Assembly (NCBI RefSeq): GCF_013364275.1
Contig: NZ_CP054932.1
Coordinates: 2,542,001 to 2,606,000, forward strand
DNA: 64,000 nucleotides
Direction of reading: 5' to 3'
Origin: Actinomadura sp. NAK00032
GTDB lineage: Bacteria > Actinomycetota > Actinomycetes > Streptosporangiales > Streptosporangiaceae
The translations under genes were made by a program, and so were the position numbers. The notes beneath the pieces are model-generated. The model did not search any database, had not been told where the DNA came from, and saw only the letters and a list, made by a program, of their open reading frames with translations. This document shows positions 1 to 8,426 of the stretch, piece after piece. The first letter of the stretch is position 1; every line of letters begins with the position of its first letter.

Positions 1-497
1 CCGAGCGCGCCGAGGAGGCCCTCACCGCCATCAAGAAGGCGAGCAAGGAGACGCTCCGCGAGATGCGCGCCACCCTCGGCGTCCTCCGCCAGGTCGACGA
101 GGCCGCGCCCGTCGCGCCCGCCCCGGGCCTCGCCCGGCTGGACGAACTGACCGGCGGCATCGCCGCCGCCGGCCTGACGATCCGCACCGAGACCGAGGGC
201 GAGCCGCGCCCCCTGCCCGCCGAGGCCGACCTCGCCGCGTACCGGATCGTCCAGGAGGCCCTCACCAACGTGACCCGGCACAGCGCCGCGTCCACCGCCG
301 TCGTCCGCGTCGCCTACGCCGGCGCGCACGTGACCGTCACCGTGCAGGACGACGGGCAGCAGGCACCGGACGCGTCGTCCGAGGACGGCAGCGGCATCCG
401 CGGGATGCGCGACCGCGCCGAGTCGCTCGGCGGCAGCCTGGAGGCCGGCCCCGCCCCGGACGGCGGCTTCACCGTCCGCGCCCGGCTCCCGCTCTAG
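1..497 (+). CDS. Sensor histidine kinase, C-terminal part (5' truncated by window edge)
   Basis: Only the end of the gene is inside the window; the frame is open from base 3. The visible 164 residues hold the end of a HisKA_3-type dimerization helix (KASKETLREMRATLGVLR) and a HATPase_c domain with the N box (QEALTNVTRHS) and a glycine-rich G box (DGSGIRGMRDRAESLGG). This arrangement is that of NarL/DesK-type kinases, which usually pair with a LuxR-type response regulator. The phospho-acceptor His and all sensor and membrane segments lie upstream of the window. The gene ends 16 bases from a convergent gene. Family call is firm; the signal is unknown. Confidence 0.9.
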   Translation, partial: ERAEEALTAIKKASKETLREMRATLGVLRQVDEAAPVAPAPGLARLDELTGGIAAAGLTIRTETEGEPRPLPAEADLAAYRIVQEALTNVTRHSAASTAVVRVAYAGAHVTVTVQDDGQQAPDASSEDGSGIRGMRDRAESLGGSLEAGPAPDGGFTVRARLPL

Positions 498-513
498 CCC
501 GCGCCGGCCACGG

Positions 514-1323
514 TCAGTCGGAGGTGTCGTCCTGGGTGGCCAGCGCCTCGTAGGCGGGAGCCAGGACGTCGGGGAGGGAGCGCCGTCGGATCTTGATCGG
601 CGGCGGTGCGGCCACCTGGAGGACGAAGCCGTGCGGGACCGGGGGCGCGGGCGGTCGGTCGCGCAGGCGCGCCAGGCCGGACGGAGGCGTCCAGAACCCG
701 GCGGCCGTGAGCGGTTCGTCCGCGACGTCGAGCGGGTCGGGTGCGGCGGCGGCGCCGCGCCGCAGGCCGGCGAGGAGCCGGTCGCGGCCCCGGCCGTTCC
801 ACCGCAGGATGAGGAACGGGTCGTCGTCGAACGCCTCCGCGAGCAGGTACAGGACGGCGGCGGCGTGCTTGCACGGGTCGCCCCAGTCGGGGCAGTCGCA
901 CATGAGGTGCAGGTCGGACGCCGAGCCGGGGAAGAGCGCGAGGCCGAGCTCGGCGAACACCCACTCGATCTCCGGCGGCATCTCCCCGGCCAGCAGCCGG
1001 GCCCGGAACACCGCGCGGGACGCCAGCTCCCGCTCGACGGCCCGCCAGTCCGCCTCGTCGATCGCGTCGATGCCGAGCGCGACCTCGTAGGGCTCGGGCG
1101 CCGAGCCGTGCACCTTCGCGGTGACCTCGTACGGCTCGACGCGCAGGTCGAACACGCTGCCCTTGCGGGCGTAGGTGCGGCCGCGCTGGAGGCGGCCCTT
1201 GTCGGCGAACGACTCGACGAGGTCGATGAAGCGCCGCGACCACCACTCGGTGCCGATCGAGCCGCGCTTGGTGCGGGCCCTGATGCCCTCGACGCCCCCG
1301 GCACCGCGCACGTCGTCGTCCAT
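514..1323 (-). CDS. SWIM zinc-finger protein
   Basis: 269 residues. A SWIM motif is visible as Cys142-x-Cys144 ... Cys151-x-His153 (CDCPDWGDPCKH), a zinc-binding element found in DNA- or protein-binding partners of SNF2 ATPases. The N-terminal half (EWWSRRFIDLVESF...) is the conserved lead-in of bacterial SWIM proteins paired with SNF2 helicases. Its ATG overlaps the stop codon of the upstream helicase by one base (TGATG), so the two are translationally coupled and probably act together on DNA. Function beyond that is not established. A longer alternative frame over the same DNA is a shadow. Confidence 0.88.
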   Translation of the reverse strand: MDDDVRGAGGVEGIRARTKRGSIGTEWWSRRFIDLVESFADKGRLQRGRTYARKGSVFDLRVEPYEVTAKVHGSAPEPYEVALGIDAIDEADWRAVERELASRAVFRARLLAGEMPPEIEWVFAELGLALFPGSASDLHLMCDCPDWGDPCKHAAAVLYLLAEAFDDDPFLILRWNGRGRDRLLAGLRRGAAAAPDPLDVADEPLTAAGFWTPPSGLARLRDRPPAPPVPHGFVLQVAAPPPIKIRRRSLPDVLAPAYEALATQDDTSD

Positions 1324-4300
1324 CAGTCGCTCACCGCCTCGGGGGACAGCCGCAGCACGTCGCGGAGCTCGGCGACCGACAGCTCGGTGAGCCAGTCCTC
1401 ACCGGTGCCGACGATCGACTCGGCGAGGGCCTTCTTGCGCTCGATCATCTCGTCGACGCGCTCCTCCATCGTGCCGACGCAGATGAACTTGCGGACCTGG
1501 ACGTTGCGCGTCTGGCCGATGCGGAACGCGCGGTCGGTGGCCTGGTCCTCGACGGCGGGGTTCCACCAGCGGTCGACGTGCACGACGTGGTTCGCCGCGG
1601 TCAGGGTCAGGCCCGTCCCGGCGGCCTTGAGGGACAGCAGGAACACCGCCGGCTCGGGATCGCCCTGGAAGTGCTGGACGAGGTCGTCGCGGGCCTGCTT
1701 GGACGTCCCGCCGTGCAGCCACAGGACGGGGCGCTCGAGGCGCGCGGCGAGGTAGGGCTGGAGCATCGAGCCGAACTCGGCGTACTGGGTGAAGACCAGG
1801 GCCTTCTCGCCCTGCTCCAGGACCTCGGCGCAGATCTCCTCCAGGCGCTGCAGCTTCCCGGAGCGGCCGGGGAGGCGCGAGCCGTCCTTCAGCAGCTGCG
1901 CCGGGTGGTTGCAGACCTGCTTGAGCTTCGCCATCGTCGCGAGGACGAGCCCGCGCCGCTGCTTCTCGTCGGCCTCGGCGATCTGCTGGAGCATGTCGTC
2001 CACCGTCGCCCGGTACAGCGACGCCTGCTCGGTGGTGAGGTTGCAGTAGACCTTGATCTCCTGCTTCTCCGGCAGGTCGGAGATGATCGACTTATCGGTC
2101 TTCAGACGGCGCAGCACGAACGGCTGAGTGGCCCGCTTCAGCGCCAGCGCCGCCTGCTCGTCGCCCTCCCGCTCGATCGGGATCGCGAACCGCCGCCGGA
2201 ACTCGGCGCGCGGCCCGAGCAGCCCCGGGTTCGCGAACTCCATGATCGACCACAGCTCGGTCAGGTGGTTCTCGACCGGGGTACCGGTGAGCGCGATCCG
2301 GGTGCGCGCCGGGATGCTCCGCACGGCCCGCGCCTGCCGCGTCGCACTGTTCTTGAGCGCCTGCGCCTCGTCGCAGATCACCCGCTCCCACGCGACGGCG
2401 GCGAGCATCTCCGCGTCCCGCGCGGCCGTCCCGTAGGTGGTCAGCACCAGATCGGCCCCCGCGACGGCCTCGACGAGGTCGTCCCCGCGATGCCGCCCCG
2501 CCCCGTGGTGGACGTGGACGCGCAACTTGGGCGTGAACCGCGCCGCCTCCCGCTGCCAGTTCCCCACCAGCGACATCGGCAGGATCGCGAGCGTCGGCCC
2601 CGGGCGGGCGCCGTCCTCGCGCTCGTGCACGAGCAGCGACAGCACGGAGATCGTTTTACCGAGCCCCATGTCGTCGGCGAGCAGCGCGCCCAGCCCCAGG
2701 TCGTTCATGAAGGTCAGCCAGGCGAGGCCCCGCTCCTGGTAGGGGCGGAGCTCGGCGTCCAGCTCGTCCGGGGTGCGCATGGGGGTGAGGCGGCGGTCGG
2801 CCTCGCCGGAGAGCAGGTCGCCGAGCGGGCCGGCCGCGTCGACCTCGGTGAGGGGGAGGGCGTCGTCGCCCGCGTGGACGATCGCGCGGATCGCCTCGGC
2901 GGCGGTCATCCGGCCCCGGCGCGGGTGGCGCAGGAAGTCGAGGGCCGCTTCGAGCTGCCGCTCGTCCAGCTCCACCCACTGGCCGCGCAGGCGGACGAGC
3001 GGGGTCTTGAGGCGGGCCAGCTCCTCCAGCTCGGCCTCGTCGATGCTCGCGTCGCCGATGGCGAGGTCCCAGCGGAAGTCGACCATGCCCTTCAGGTCGA
3101 AGCCGGAGGGCGCGGCGGCGCCGGCGGACGCCTCCGGGTCCTCGGTGCGGGTGGTCAGCTTCATGCCGAGCTTCGCCTTGCCCGCCCACTGGGGGAGCAG
3201 GACGCCGAAACCGGCGGCGGCGAGCATCGGCGCCGCCTGCCGCAGGAAGCGGAACGCGCCTGCGGTGTCGAGGACCAGCTCGGCCGGTGCGGCGCCGTTC
3301 AGCGCGGGCGCCATGTCGGGGAACAGGCGCAGCGCCCGGCCGAGGCCGCCGAGGAGGGTCTCCTCCGCGTCGGGGATCGAGGTGGCCTCGCCGTCCCAGA
3401 CCAGGGCGGCCGGGACGTAGAGGCTGGGGTCGTCGGTGCCCTGGAGCGCGAACTCGACCCGCCAGGAGTCGGCGTCCGCTTCGTCGCGACCGGCCGGCTC
3501 GCCGAACTCCTGCTGGTCGCCGAACTCCGCCGCGCCCGGCTCGGCGAGGCGGAAGCAGACGCGCAGCGGGCCGGACGGGCGGCGCGCGGCGGCGGCCCAC
3601 GCGTCCAGCTCGGCGATCAGGTCGGCGGGGTCGTCGCGGGGCTCGCGGGCGACGGCGGCGGACGGCCCGGTCAGCGCCATCACCCAGCGCTCGGCGAGCG
3701 GCAGCCGGTCGGGCTCCTTGCGCCGCGACACCAGCAGCGGGTGCGGCACCACCCCCCGGACGGCCGTGTCGACCAGCCCGGACAGCGCCTCCCGCAGCAC
3801 CTCGGCGGCGGGGCGCCCGCCGTCGGCCGCGCGGCACGCGGCGGGCATGGCGCGCACGAGGTCGCGGAAGCGGGCGGGGTCGTCGATCACCGGGCGCCAC
3901 CGGGCCACGAGGTCGCCGTCCTCGCGCAGCAGGGCGGGCAGCACGTGGCCGCGCCCGGCGAGGTGGACGGCCTCGTCCGCGAGCAGGCACAGGAACCGCA
4001 GGTCGCTGCCGGGGACGACGTCGCCGCTGTGCTCGGCGGCCTGGAGCAGCGCCATCGCGGGGAACGGTTCGAGGACGAGCGCGGGCACCCGCCACGGCCG
4101 CAGCTCCGGCTCGTCCCGCACCGGCTCGGGGCCCAGCTCGGCCGAGGGCAGCGGGTGGTCGCCGCGGGTCGGCAGCGTCATCGCCAGCTCGACGCGGAAC
4201 CCCGTGCGGACGAGCGGCTCGTACGACGTCCCGGTGAAGTCGCAGGTCGCGAAGGGGTGGACGTCCGGTGACGGCTCGTACGGGCCGGTGCGCTCGGCCC

Positions 4301-4352
4301 ACAGGCAGAGCGCACCGCCATGCCAGGTGGCGTGGGCGACGAGCATGGTCAC
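1323..4352 (-). CDS. SNF2-family DEAD/DEAH ATPase (helicase-like)
   Basis: 1009 residues. The C-terminal half is a full SNF2 motor: motif I DDMGLGKT near residue 557, motif II DEAQ near 659, GTPVENHLTELWSI, and motifs V-VI with DRWWNPAVEDQATDRAFRIG near 930. The N-terminal ~450 residues are the HEPN/SNF2-associated bacterial region of low similarity to anything I can name. Such proteins are double-stranded DNA translocases in actinobacteria, often next to a SWIM protein as here. A Met two codons downstream is an equally good start. Divergent from the enoyl-CoA hydratase gene with about 100 bases between starts. Role in repair or nucleoid work is inference. Confidence 0.93.
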   Translation of the reverse strand: MTMLVAHATWHGGALCLWAERTGPYEPSPDVHPFATCDFTGTSYEPLVRTGFRVELAMTLPTRGDHPLPSAELGPEPVRDEPELRPWRVPALVLEPFPAMALLQAAEHSGDVVPGSDLRFLCLLADEAVHLAGRGHVLPALLREDGDLVARWRPVIDDPARFRDLVRAMPAACRAADGGRPAAEVLREALSGLVDTAVRGVVPHPLLVSRRKEPDRLPLAERWVMALTGPSAAVAREPRDDPADLIAELDAWAAAARRPSGPLRVCFRLAEPGAAEFGDQQEFGEPAGRDEADADSWRVEFALQGTDDPSLYVPAALVWDGEATSIPDAEETLLGGLGRALRLFPDMAPALNGAAPAELVLDTAGAFRFLRQAAPMLAAAGFGVLLPQWAGKAKLGMKLTTRTEDPEASAGAAAPSGFDLKGMVDFRWDLAIGDASIDEAELEELARLKTPLVRLRGQWVELDERQLEAALDFLRHPRRGRMTAAEAIRAIVHAGDDALPLTEVDAAGPLGDLLSGEADRRLTPMRTPDELDAELRPYQERGLAWLTFMNDLGLGALLADDMGLGKTISVLSLLVHEREDGARPGPTLAILPMSLVGNWQREAARFTPKLRVHVHHGAGRHRGDDLVEAVAGADLVLTTYGTAARDAEMLAAVAWERVICDEAQALKNSATRQARAVRSIPARTRIALTGTPVENHLTELWSIMEFANPGLLGPRAEFRRRFAIPIEREGDEQAALALKRATQPFVLRRLKTDKSIISDLPEKQEIKVYCNLTTEQASLYRATVDDMLQQIAEADEKQRRGLVLATMAKLKQVCNHPAQLLKDGSRLPGRSGKLQRLEEICAEVLEQGEKALVFTQYAEFGSMLQPYLAARLERPVLWLHGGTSKQARDDLVQHFQGDPEPAVFLLSLKAAGTGLTLTAANHVVHVDRWWNPAVEDQATDRAFRIGQTRNVQVRKFICVGTMEERVDEMIERKKALAESIVGTGEDWLTELSVAELRDVLRLSPEAVSD

Positions 4353-4455
4353 CGAAGCTACCAGCAGCCTCCGACAGCACTACCCGTCACAACCGCCGCA
4401 CCCGTCGCTGGCTAGGCTCGGGGACGTTCACCGCCGGATGCGCAGGAGGGTCGCC

Positions 4456-5238
4456 GTGGGCGAGTTCGTACGGGTCGAGATCGAGGACGGGGTCGCGACG
4501 ATCAGGCTGGACCGGCCGAAGATGAACGCCCTGAACGCCCAGATGCAGCGGGAGCTGATCGAGGCGGCGCGGCAGGTGTCCGAGGACGCCGAGGCCGGCG
4601 CGGTCGTGCTGTACGGCGGGGAGAAGGTGTTCGCGGCCGGGGCGGACATCAAGGAGATGGCGCCCATGTCGTACGCGGAGATGTCGGGCGCGCCGTCCCG
4701 GCTCCTGCAGGACTTCACCCGGGAGCTGGCCGCGATCCCGAAGCCGGTCATCGCCGCGATCACCGGGTACGCGCTCGGCGGCGGGCTGGAGGTCGCGCTG
4801 ACCGCCGACTTCCGGGTCGCGGGCGAGGGCGCGAAGGTCGGGCAGCCGGAGATCCAGCTCGGCATCATCCCCGGCGCGGGCGGCACGCAGCGGCTGTCCC
4901 GCCTCGTCGGCCCGTCCCGCGCGAAGGACCTGATCTTCTCCGGACGGCACGTCGAGGCGGCCGAGGCGCTCGCGATGGGCCTGGTCGACCGGGTCGTGCC
5001 GGACGCCGACGTCTACACGGCCGCGAAGGAGTGGGCGGCGACGTTCGCCGGCGGCCCGGCGATCGCGCTGCGCGCCGCCAAGCAGGCCGTCGACCGGGGT
5101 CTGGAGGCCGACCTCGACACCGGCCTGGAGATCGAGCGGGCGCAGTTCGCCGCCCTGTTCGCCACCGACGACCAGGCGAACGGCATGAAGAGCTTCATGG
5201 AGGAAGGCCCCGGCAAAGCGAAGTTCACCGGCCGCTGA
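4456..5238 (+). CDS. Enoyl-CoA hydratase/isomerase family protein
   Basis: 260 residues, crotonase fold. Hydrates 2-enoyl-CoA in fatty acid or amino acid breakdown. Oxyanion-hole segments AAGADIKEM (61-68) and GYALGGGLE (104-112) are present, and both catalytic acids, Glu112 and Glu132 (QPEIQLGIIPGAGG), are kept, which favours a true hydratase. The GTG at 4456 is chosen because AGGAGG (4444-4449) lies six bases upstream; the ATG at 4438 would put that ribosome site inside the coding region. A -10-like TAGGCT lies at 4413-4418. The 3' end overlaps the convergent HxlR gene by 14 bases. Substrate range cannot be told. Confidence 0.93.
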   Translation: MGEFVRVEIEDGVATIRLDRPKMNALNAQMQRELIEAARQVSEDAEAGAVVLYGGEKVFAAGADIKEMAPMSYAEMSGAPSRLLQDFTRELAAIPKPVIAAITGYALGGGLEVALTADFRVAGEGAKVGQPEIQLGIIPGAGGTQRLSRLVGPSRAKDLIFSGRHVEAAEALAMGLVDRVVPDADVYTAAKEWAATFAGGPAIALRAAKQAVDRGLEADLDTGLEIERAQFAALFATDDQANGMKSFMEEGPGKAKFTGR

Positions 5239-5614
5239 GCATGCGCTCCTGCGCGTCCAGCACCTCGTCGGCGTAGTCCTCGGTCCACCGGCCCAGGGCG
5301 TACAGGGGCTTCAGCATCCCCCGCCCGGGGCCGGTCAGCTCGTACTCGACGCGCGGTGGTGCCTCCGCGTAGCGGCGCCGCGTCACGAGCCCGTTCTGTT
5401 CGAGGCGGCGGAGCGTCTCGGTCAGCACCTTGTGGCTGATGCCGCCGATCCGGTCCCGCAGGTGGCCCGGGCGGAGCGGGCCGTCGCGCAGCGTCCAGAG
5501 CACGACGCCCGTCCACGTGCCGGACAGGAGGTCGAGGGCCATCCGGGTCTGGCAGTCCGCGGCGAACCCGCCGTCGTTGAGAAAAGCCGCTGTGTTCATG
5601 GTGTCGTCCGGCAT
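5225..5614 (-). CDS. HxlR-family transcriptional regulator
   Basis: 129 residues, single winged helix-turn-helix of the HxlR/MarR-like type (LSGTWTGVVLWTLRDGPLRP then the recognition region GGISHKVLTETLRRLEQNGL and wing YELTGPG). A lone Cys21 lies just before the DNA-binding domain, the position used for redox or electrophile sensing in several HxlR proteins (HypR, YodB). ATG at 5614 has GGGAGGGG a few bases upstream; the longer open frame upstream is not coding. Transcribed away from the oxidoreductase at 5697, with a palindrome between them, so it likely represses both itself and that gene. Ligand unknown. Confidence 0.9.
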   Translation of the reverse strand: MPDDTMNTAAFLNDGGFAADCQTRMALDLLSGTWTGVVLWTLRDGPLRPGHLRDRIGGISHKVLTETLRRLEQNGLVTRRRYAEAPPRVEYELTGPGRGMLKPLYALGRWTEDYADEVLDAQERMLSGR

Positions 5615-5624
5615 TCTGCCCCTC

Positions 5625-5652
5625 CCGTTACGCACCAGTTGGTGCCGAACGG
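5625..5652. promoter_or_regulatory. Palindromic operator between the HxlR gene and the oxidoreductase
   Basis: Inner arms GCACCA (5632-5637) and TGGTGC (5640-5645) are perfect with a 2-base centre; outer arms CCGTT (5625-5629) and AACGG (5648-5652) are also perfect, separated by a 2-base mismatch on each side. The 28-base site starts 11 bases upstream of the HxlR start codon, as expected for an autoregulatory operator. Confidence 0.7.
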
Positions 5653-5696
5653 ACCGCTTAGCGTCCCGTCCGACGGTAATCGAGCGGGAGGTCATC

Positions 5697-6362
5697 ATGC
5701 GGATCGGAGTGCTGGGCGCGGGGAACATGGCGGACGCGCTGGCGACGCAGTGGGCGCGCAAGGGCCATGAGGTGCGGATCGGGGCGCGCACGCCCGCGAA
5801 GGCGGTGGCGCTGGCGGAGCGGATCGGGCACGGTGCGGCCGGCGGCACCCTGCGGGAGGCGGCCGAGCACGGTGGTGTGCTGCTGCTCGCCGTGTGGCAC
5901 GAGGGCGTGGAGGACGTCCTGCGCGCGGCGGGCCCGCTGGACGGGCGGGTGCTGATCGACTGCACCAACCCGATGGAGCCGCCGTTCGAGCGGCTCAAGA
6001 CGGAGGGCGGCCCCTCGGCGGCTAGGCGGATCGCGGACGCGACCGGCGCGCGGGTCGTCAAGGCGTTCAATCTGTGCCACGAGAGCGTGTGGCGGATGGA
6101 GCCGCCGGAGTTCGGCGGGCGGCCCCTCGGCGTGCCGCTGTGCGGGGACGACGCGGAGGCGCTCGCCGCGGTCAGGGCGCTCGTCGCGGATCTCGGCTGC
6201 GTGCCGATGGACGGCGGGGGCCTGGAGCGGGCGGGGCTGCTGGAGGCGGCGGCCGCGTTCGTGGTCGGGCTGTTGGTCGCGGGCGAGGACCCGTCCGCGA
6301 TGCTGCCGCCGCCCGCGCACGCCGGCGGCGACCCGCGCCGCACCTCGGTATGTGAGGGTTAA
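5697..6362 (+). CDS. NAD(P)-binding oxidoreductase, F420-dependent NADP reductase-like (NADPH-dependent)
   Basis: 221 residues. N-terminal Rossmann motif GVLGAGNMADALA (residues 4-16) and the family segments LLLAVWHEGVEDVL, LIDCTNP and VVKAFN are those of the F420H2:NADP oxidoreductase / YqeC-like group of small reductases. These proteins bind NADP(H) and reduce F420 or an unknown partner. GGGAGG at 5686-5691 sits five bases before the ATG. Divergent from an HxlR repressor with a shared palindrome, so it is probably an inducible stress or detoxification gene. The protein is shorter at the C terminus than classic Fno, so the substrate is open. Confidence 0.82.
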   Translation: MRIGVLGAGNMADALATQWARKGHEVRIGARTPAKAVALAERIGHGAAGGTLREAAEHGGVLLLAVWHEGVEDVLRAAGPLDGRVLIDCTNPMEPPFERLKTEGGPSAARRIADATGARVVKAFNLCHESVWRMEPPEFGGRPLGVPLCGDDAEALAAVRALVADLGCVPMDGGGLERAGLLEAAAAFVVGLLVAGEDPSAMLPPPAHAGGDPRRTSVCEG

Positions 6363-6428
6363 ACCGTTACTTCTGTTTTCGAGTGTGCTGCCGGGAGCGG
6401 TGGGGTTCCGTCGATAGCATCGGCCGCC

Positions 6429-7196
6429 ATGCGACACGCCTACCGAACCGCGCTCGTGACGGGCGCGTCCAGCGGCATCGGGGAGAGCTTCGCGCGCCTG
6501 CTGGCCGGCCGCGGCACCGACCTGGTGGTCGTGGCGCGCCGGGCCGAGCTGCTGGACGGGCTGGCCCGCGAGCTGGTCGAGCGGTACCGGGTCGCGGTGG
6601 AGGTGGTGGCCGCCGACCTCACCGACCCCGCGCAGCGCGCCGAGGTCGAGGGGCGGCTGCGCGCCGACCCGGTCGAGCTGCTGGTGAACAACGCCGGGTA
6701 CGGCGCTTTTGGAGCGTTCGCGGAACTGCCGCTGGACGATCATCTGGCGCAGATCGAGCTGAACGTCACCGCGCTCGTCCGGCTCACGCACGCTGCGCTG
6801 CCGGGGATGGTCGAGCGCGGCCGGGGCGGGGTGCTGAACGTCGCCTCGATGTCGGGGTTCGCGCCGTCGCCCGGCAGCGCCACCTACGGGGCCACCAAGG
6901 CGTACGTGGCGTCGTTCTCGGAGAGCCTGCACTCGGAGGTGTCGGGCAAGGGCGTGCACGTGACGGCGCTGTGCCCCGGCTTCACCCGCACGGAGGACGA
7001 CGTCCCCGCCAACCTGCTGTGGCTGCGCCGCGACGACGTGGCGCGCGCGGGCCTGGACGCGGTGGCCGCCGGGCGCGCGCTGTGCGTTCCCGGCATGCAG
7101 TACAAGGCGGCCATGCCGGCGCTGAAGCTCGTGCCGAGACCGCTGCTCAGGGCGGCCGTGAACCGCATGTGGCAGCAGGCCGCCGACACGCGCTGA
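6429..7196 (+). CDS. Short-chain dehydrogenase/reductase (SDR)
   Basis: 255 residues, classical SDR. Cofactor motif TGASSGIG (11-18), NNAG (87-90), catalytic Ser140 or Ser142 and the Tyr153-x3-Lys157 pair (YGATK) are all in place. ARR after the second strand suggests NADP(H). The tail (LKLVPRPLLRAAVNRMWQ) matches the DltE/YqjQ-like group of actinobacterial SDRs. A -10-like TAGCAT (6415-6420) ends eight bases before the ATG and there is no ribosome site, so the message is likely leaderless. Substrate cannot be inferred. Confidence 0.9.
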   Translation: MRHAYRTALVTGASSGIGESFARLLAGRGTDLVVVARRAELLDGLARELVERYRVAVEVVAADLTDPAQRAEVEGRLRADPVELLVNNAGYGAFGAFAELPLDDHLAQIELNVTALVRLTHAALPGMVERGRGGVLNVASMSGFAPSPGSATYGATKAYVASFSESLHSEVSGKGVHVTALCPGFTRTEDDVPANLLWLRRDDVARAGLDAVAAGRALCVPGMQYKAAMPALKLVPRPLLRAAVNRMWQQAADTR

Positions 7197-7280
7197 CGCC
7201 GTCCCGCCTCGCCGCTGACGCCGCCGCCGGTTTGCTCAGGTCTACAAAAGTTGCCGGGGGTTGATTGTGGCGGTGCTGAC

Positions 7281-7310
7281 TTGACGGGGGTCACGGCGAG
7301 TGGCGACGAT
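7281..7310 (+). promoter_or_regulatory. Promoter of the acyl-ACP desaturase gene
   Basis: TTGACG (7281-7286) and GACGAT (7305-7310) are spaced by 18 bases. Transcription would start near 7317, inside the palindrome that follows, giving a 5' leader of about 100 bases before the gene at 7418. Confidence 0.55.
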
Positions 7311-7312
7311 CG

Positions 7313-7332
7313 AACCTACGCTTGAGTAGGTT
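7313..7332. promoter_or_regulatory. Inverted repeat overlapping the desaturase transcription start
   Basis: Perfect 7-base arms AACCTAC (7313-7319) and GTAGGTT (7326-7332) with a 6-base centre. It lies directly downstream of the predicted -10, the place where a repressor blocks polymerase. TetR-type fatty acid regulators such as DesT are known to control type II desaturases; which protein binds here is not shown by the window. Confidence 0.6.
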
Positions 7333-7417
7333 GTGTACGGCCTGCTGGGCGCCCCGATCGAGCCGCGGACGCGGCCCCGCGTCCGGCAAGTCCACCTCGT
7401 CCCAGCGAAGGAACCGC

Positions 7418-8368
7418 ATGTCCGTGACCCCCGAAGAGAAGTTCCAGACCGGCATCCTCCACGACCTCGAGCCGGTGGTCGAGACGGAACTGAACCGGCA
7501 CCTCTCGATGGCCAAGGAATGGTTCCCGCACCAGTACGTCCCGTGGAGCCAGGGCCGCGACTACGACGGGCTGCTGGACGGCGAGCCCTGGTCGCTGGAG
7601 CAGTCGAAGCTGAGCGTCGAGGCGCGCGAGTCGCTGATCGTCAACCTGCTCACCGAGGACAACCTCCCCGGTTACCACCGCGCCATCGCCACCGTCTACG
7701 GCCGCGAGGGCGCCTGGGGGACCTGGGTCAACCGCTGGACGGCCGAGGAGAACCGGCACGGCATCGTCCTGCGCGACTACCTCACCGTGACCCGCGCGGT
7801 CGACCCGGTCGCGCTGGAGCGCGCCCGCATGCACCACATGGAGGCCGGCTACGAGGCCGACCACGGCGACTCGATCCTGCACGGCACGGCGTACGTGTCG
7901 TTCCAGGAGCTGGCCACCCGCGTGTCGCACCGCAACACCGGCAAGGCGTCCGGCGACCCCGTCTGCGAGCAGATGATGGCCCGCATCGCCGCCGACGAGA
8001 ACCTGCACATGATCTTCTACCGGAACCTGATGGCCGCCGCGCTGGAGGCTGCCCCGAACGAGACGATGCGGGCGATCACCGACGTGGTGAAGGGCTTCCA
8101 GATGCCCGGTCACAGCATCGACGGCTTCCTGCGCAAGTCCGTGATCATCGCCAACGCCGGCATCTACGACCTGCGGCTGCACCACGACGACGTGCTCGTC
8201 CCCGTGCTGCGCAAGTGGGGCGTGTTCGACCGCACCGACCTGTCCGGCGAGGGCGAGAAGGCCCGCGAGGAGCTGGCTGAGTTCCTGGACCAGCTCGACG
8301 CCGCCGCCACCAAGTTCGAGACCCGCCGCGAGGAGCGCCGCGCCCGCCAGGCCGCCCGCAGGGGCTGA
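7418..8368 (+). CDS. Acyl-ACP desaturase (stearoyl-ACP 9-desaturase family)
   Basis: 316 residues, soluble diiron desaturase of the plant/mycobacterial DesA type. Iron ligands are visible: Glu80 (LTEDNLPGYH), Glu111-x2-His114 (EENRHG), Glu164 (SFQE) and Glu194-x2-His197 (DENLHM). It puts a double bond in acyl chains carried on ACP, using O2 and electrons from ferredoxin, and so adjusts membrane or long-chain lipid composition. ATG at 7418 is preceded by AAGGA with good spacing; the longer frame from 7322 would start inside the operator. Monocistronic, with its own promoter and palindrome upstream. Confidence 0.93.
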   Translation: MSVTPEEKFQTGILHDLEPVVETELNRHLSMAKEWFPHQYVPWSQGRDYDGLLDGEPWSLEQSKLSVEARESLIVNLLTEDNLPGYHRAIATVYGREGAWGTWVNRWTAEENRHGIVLRDYLTVTRAVDPVALERARMHHMEAGYEADHGDSILHGTAYVSFQELATRVSHRNTGKASGDPVCEQMMARIAADENLHMIFYRNLMAAALEAAPNETMRAITDVVKGFQMPGHSIDGFLRKSVIIANAGIYDLRLHHDDVLVPVLRKWGVFDRTDLSGEGEKAREELAEFLDQLDAAATKFETRREERRARQAARRG

Positions 8369-8426
8369 GCCGGCCCGCGCCGCGGTTCGCGGGAACGCGG
8401 CCCCCGTTCCCGGCGTCAAAGCATGC

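Noticed and set aside
1578..4271. Open plus-strand frame of almost 900 codons opposite the SNF2 gene
   Set aside because: It is the antisense shadow of a clearly recognised SNF2 ATPase; composition is Arg/Gly/Val-rich and no family is seen. High GC leaves antisense frames open.
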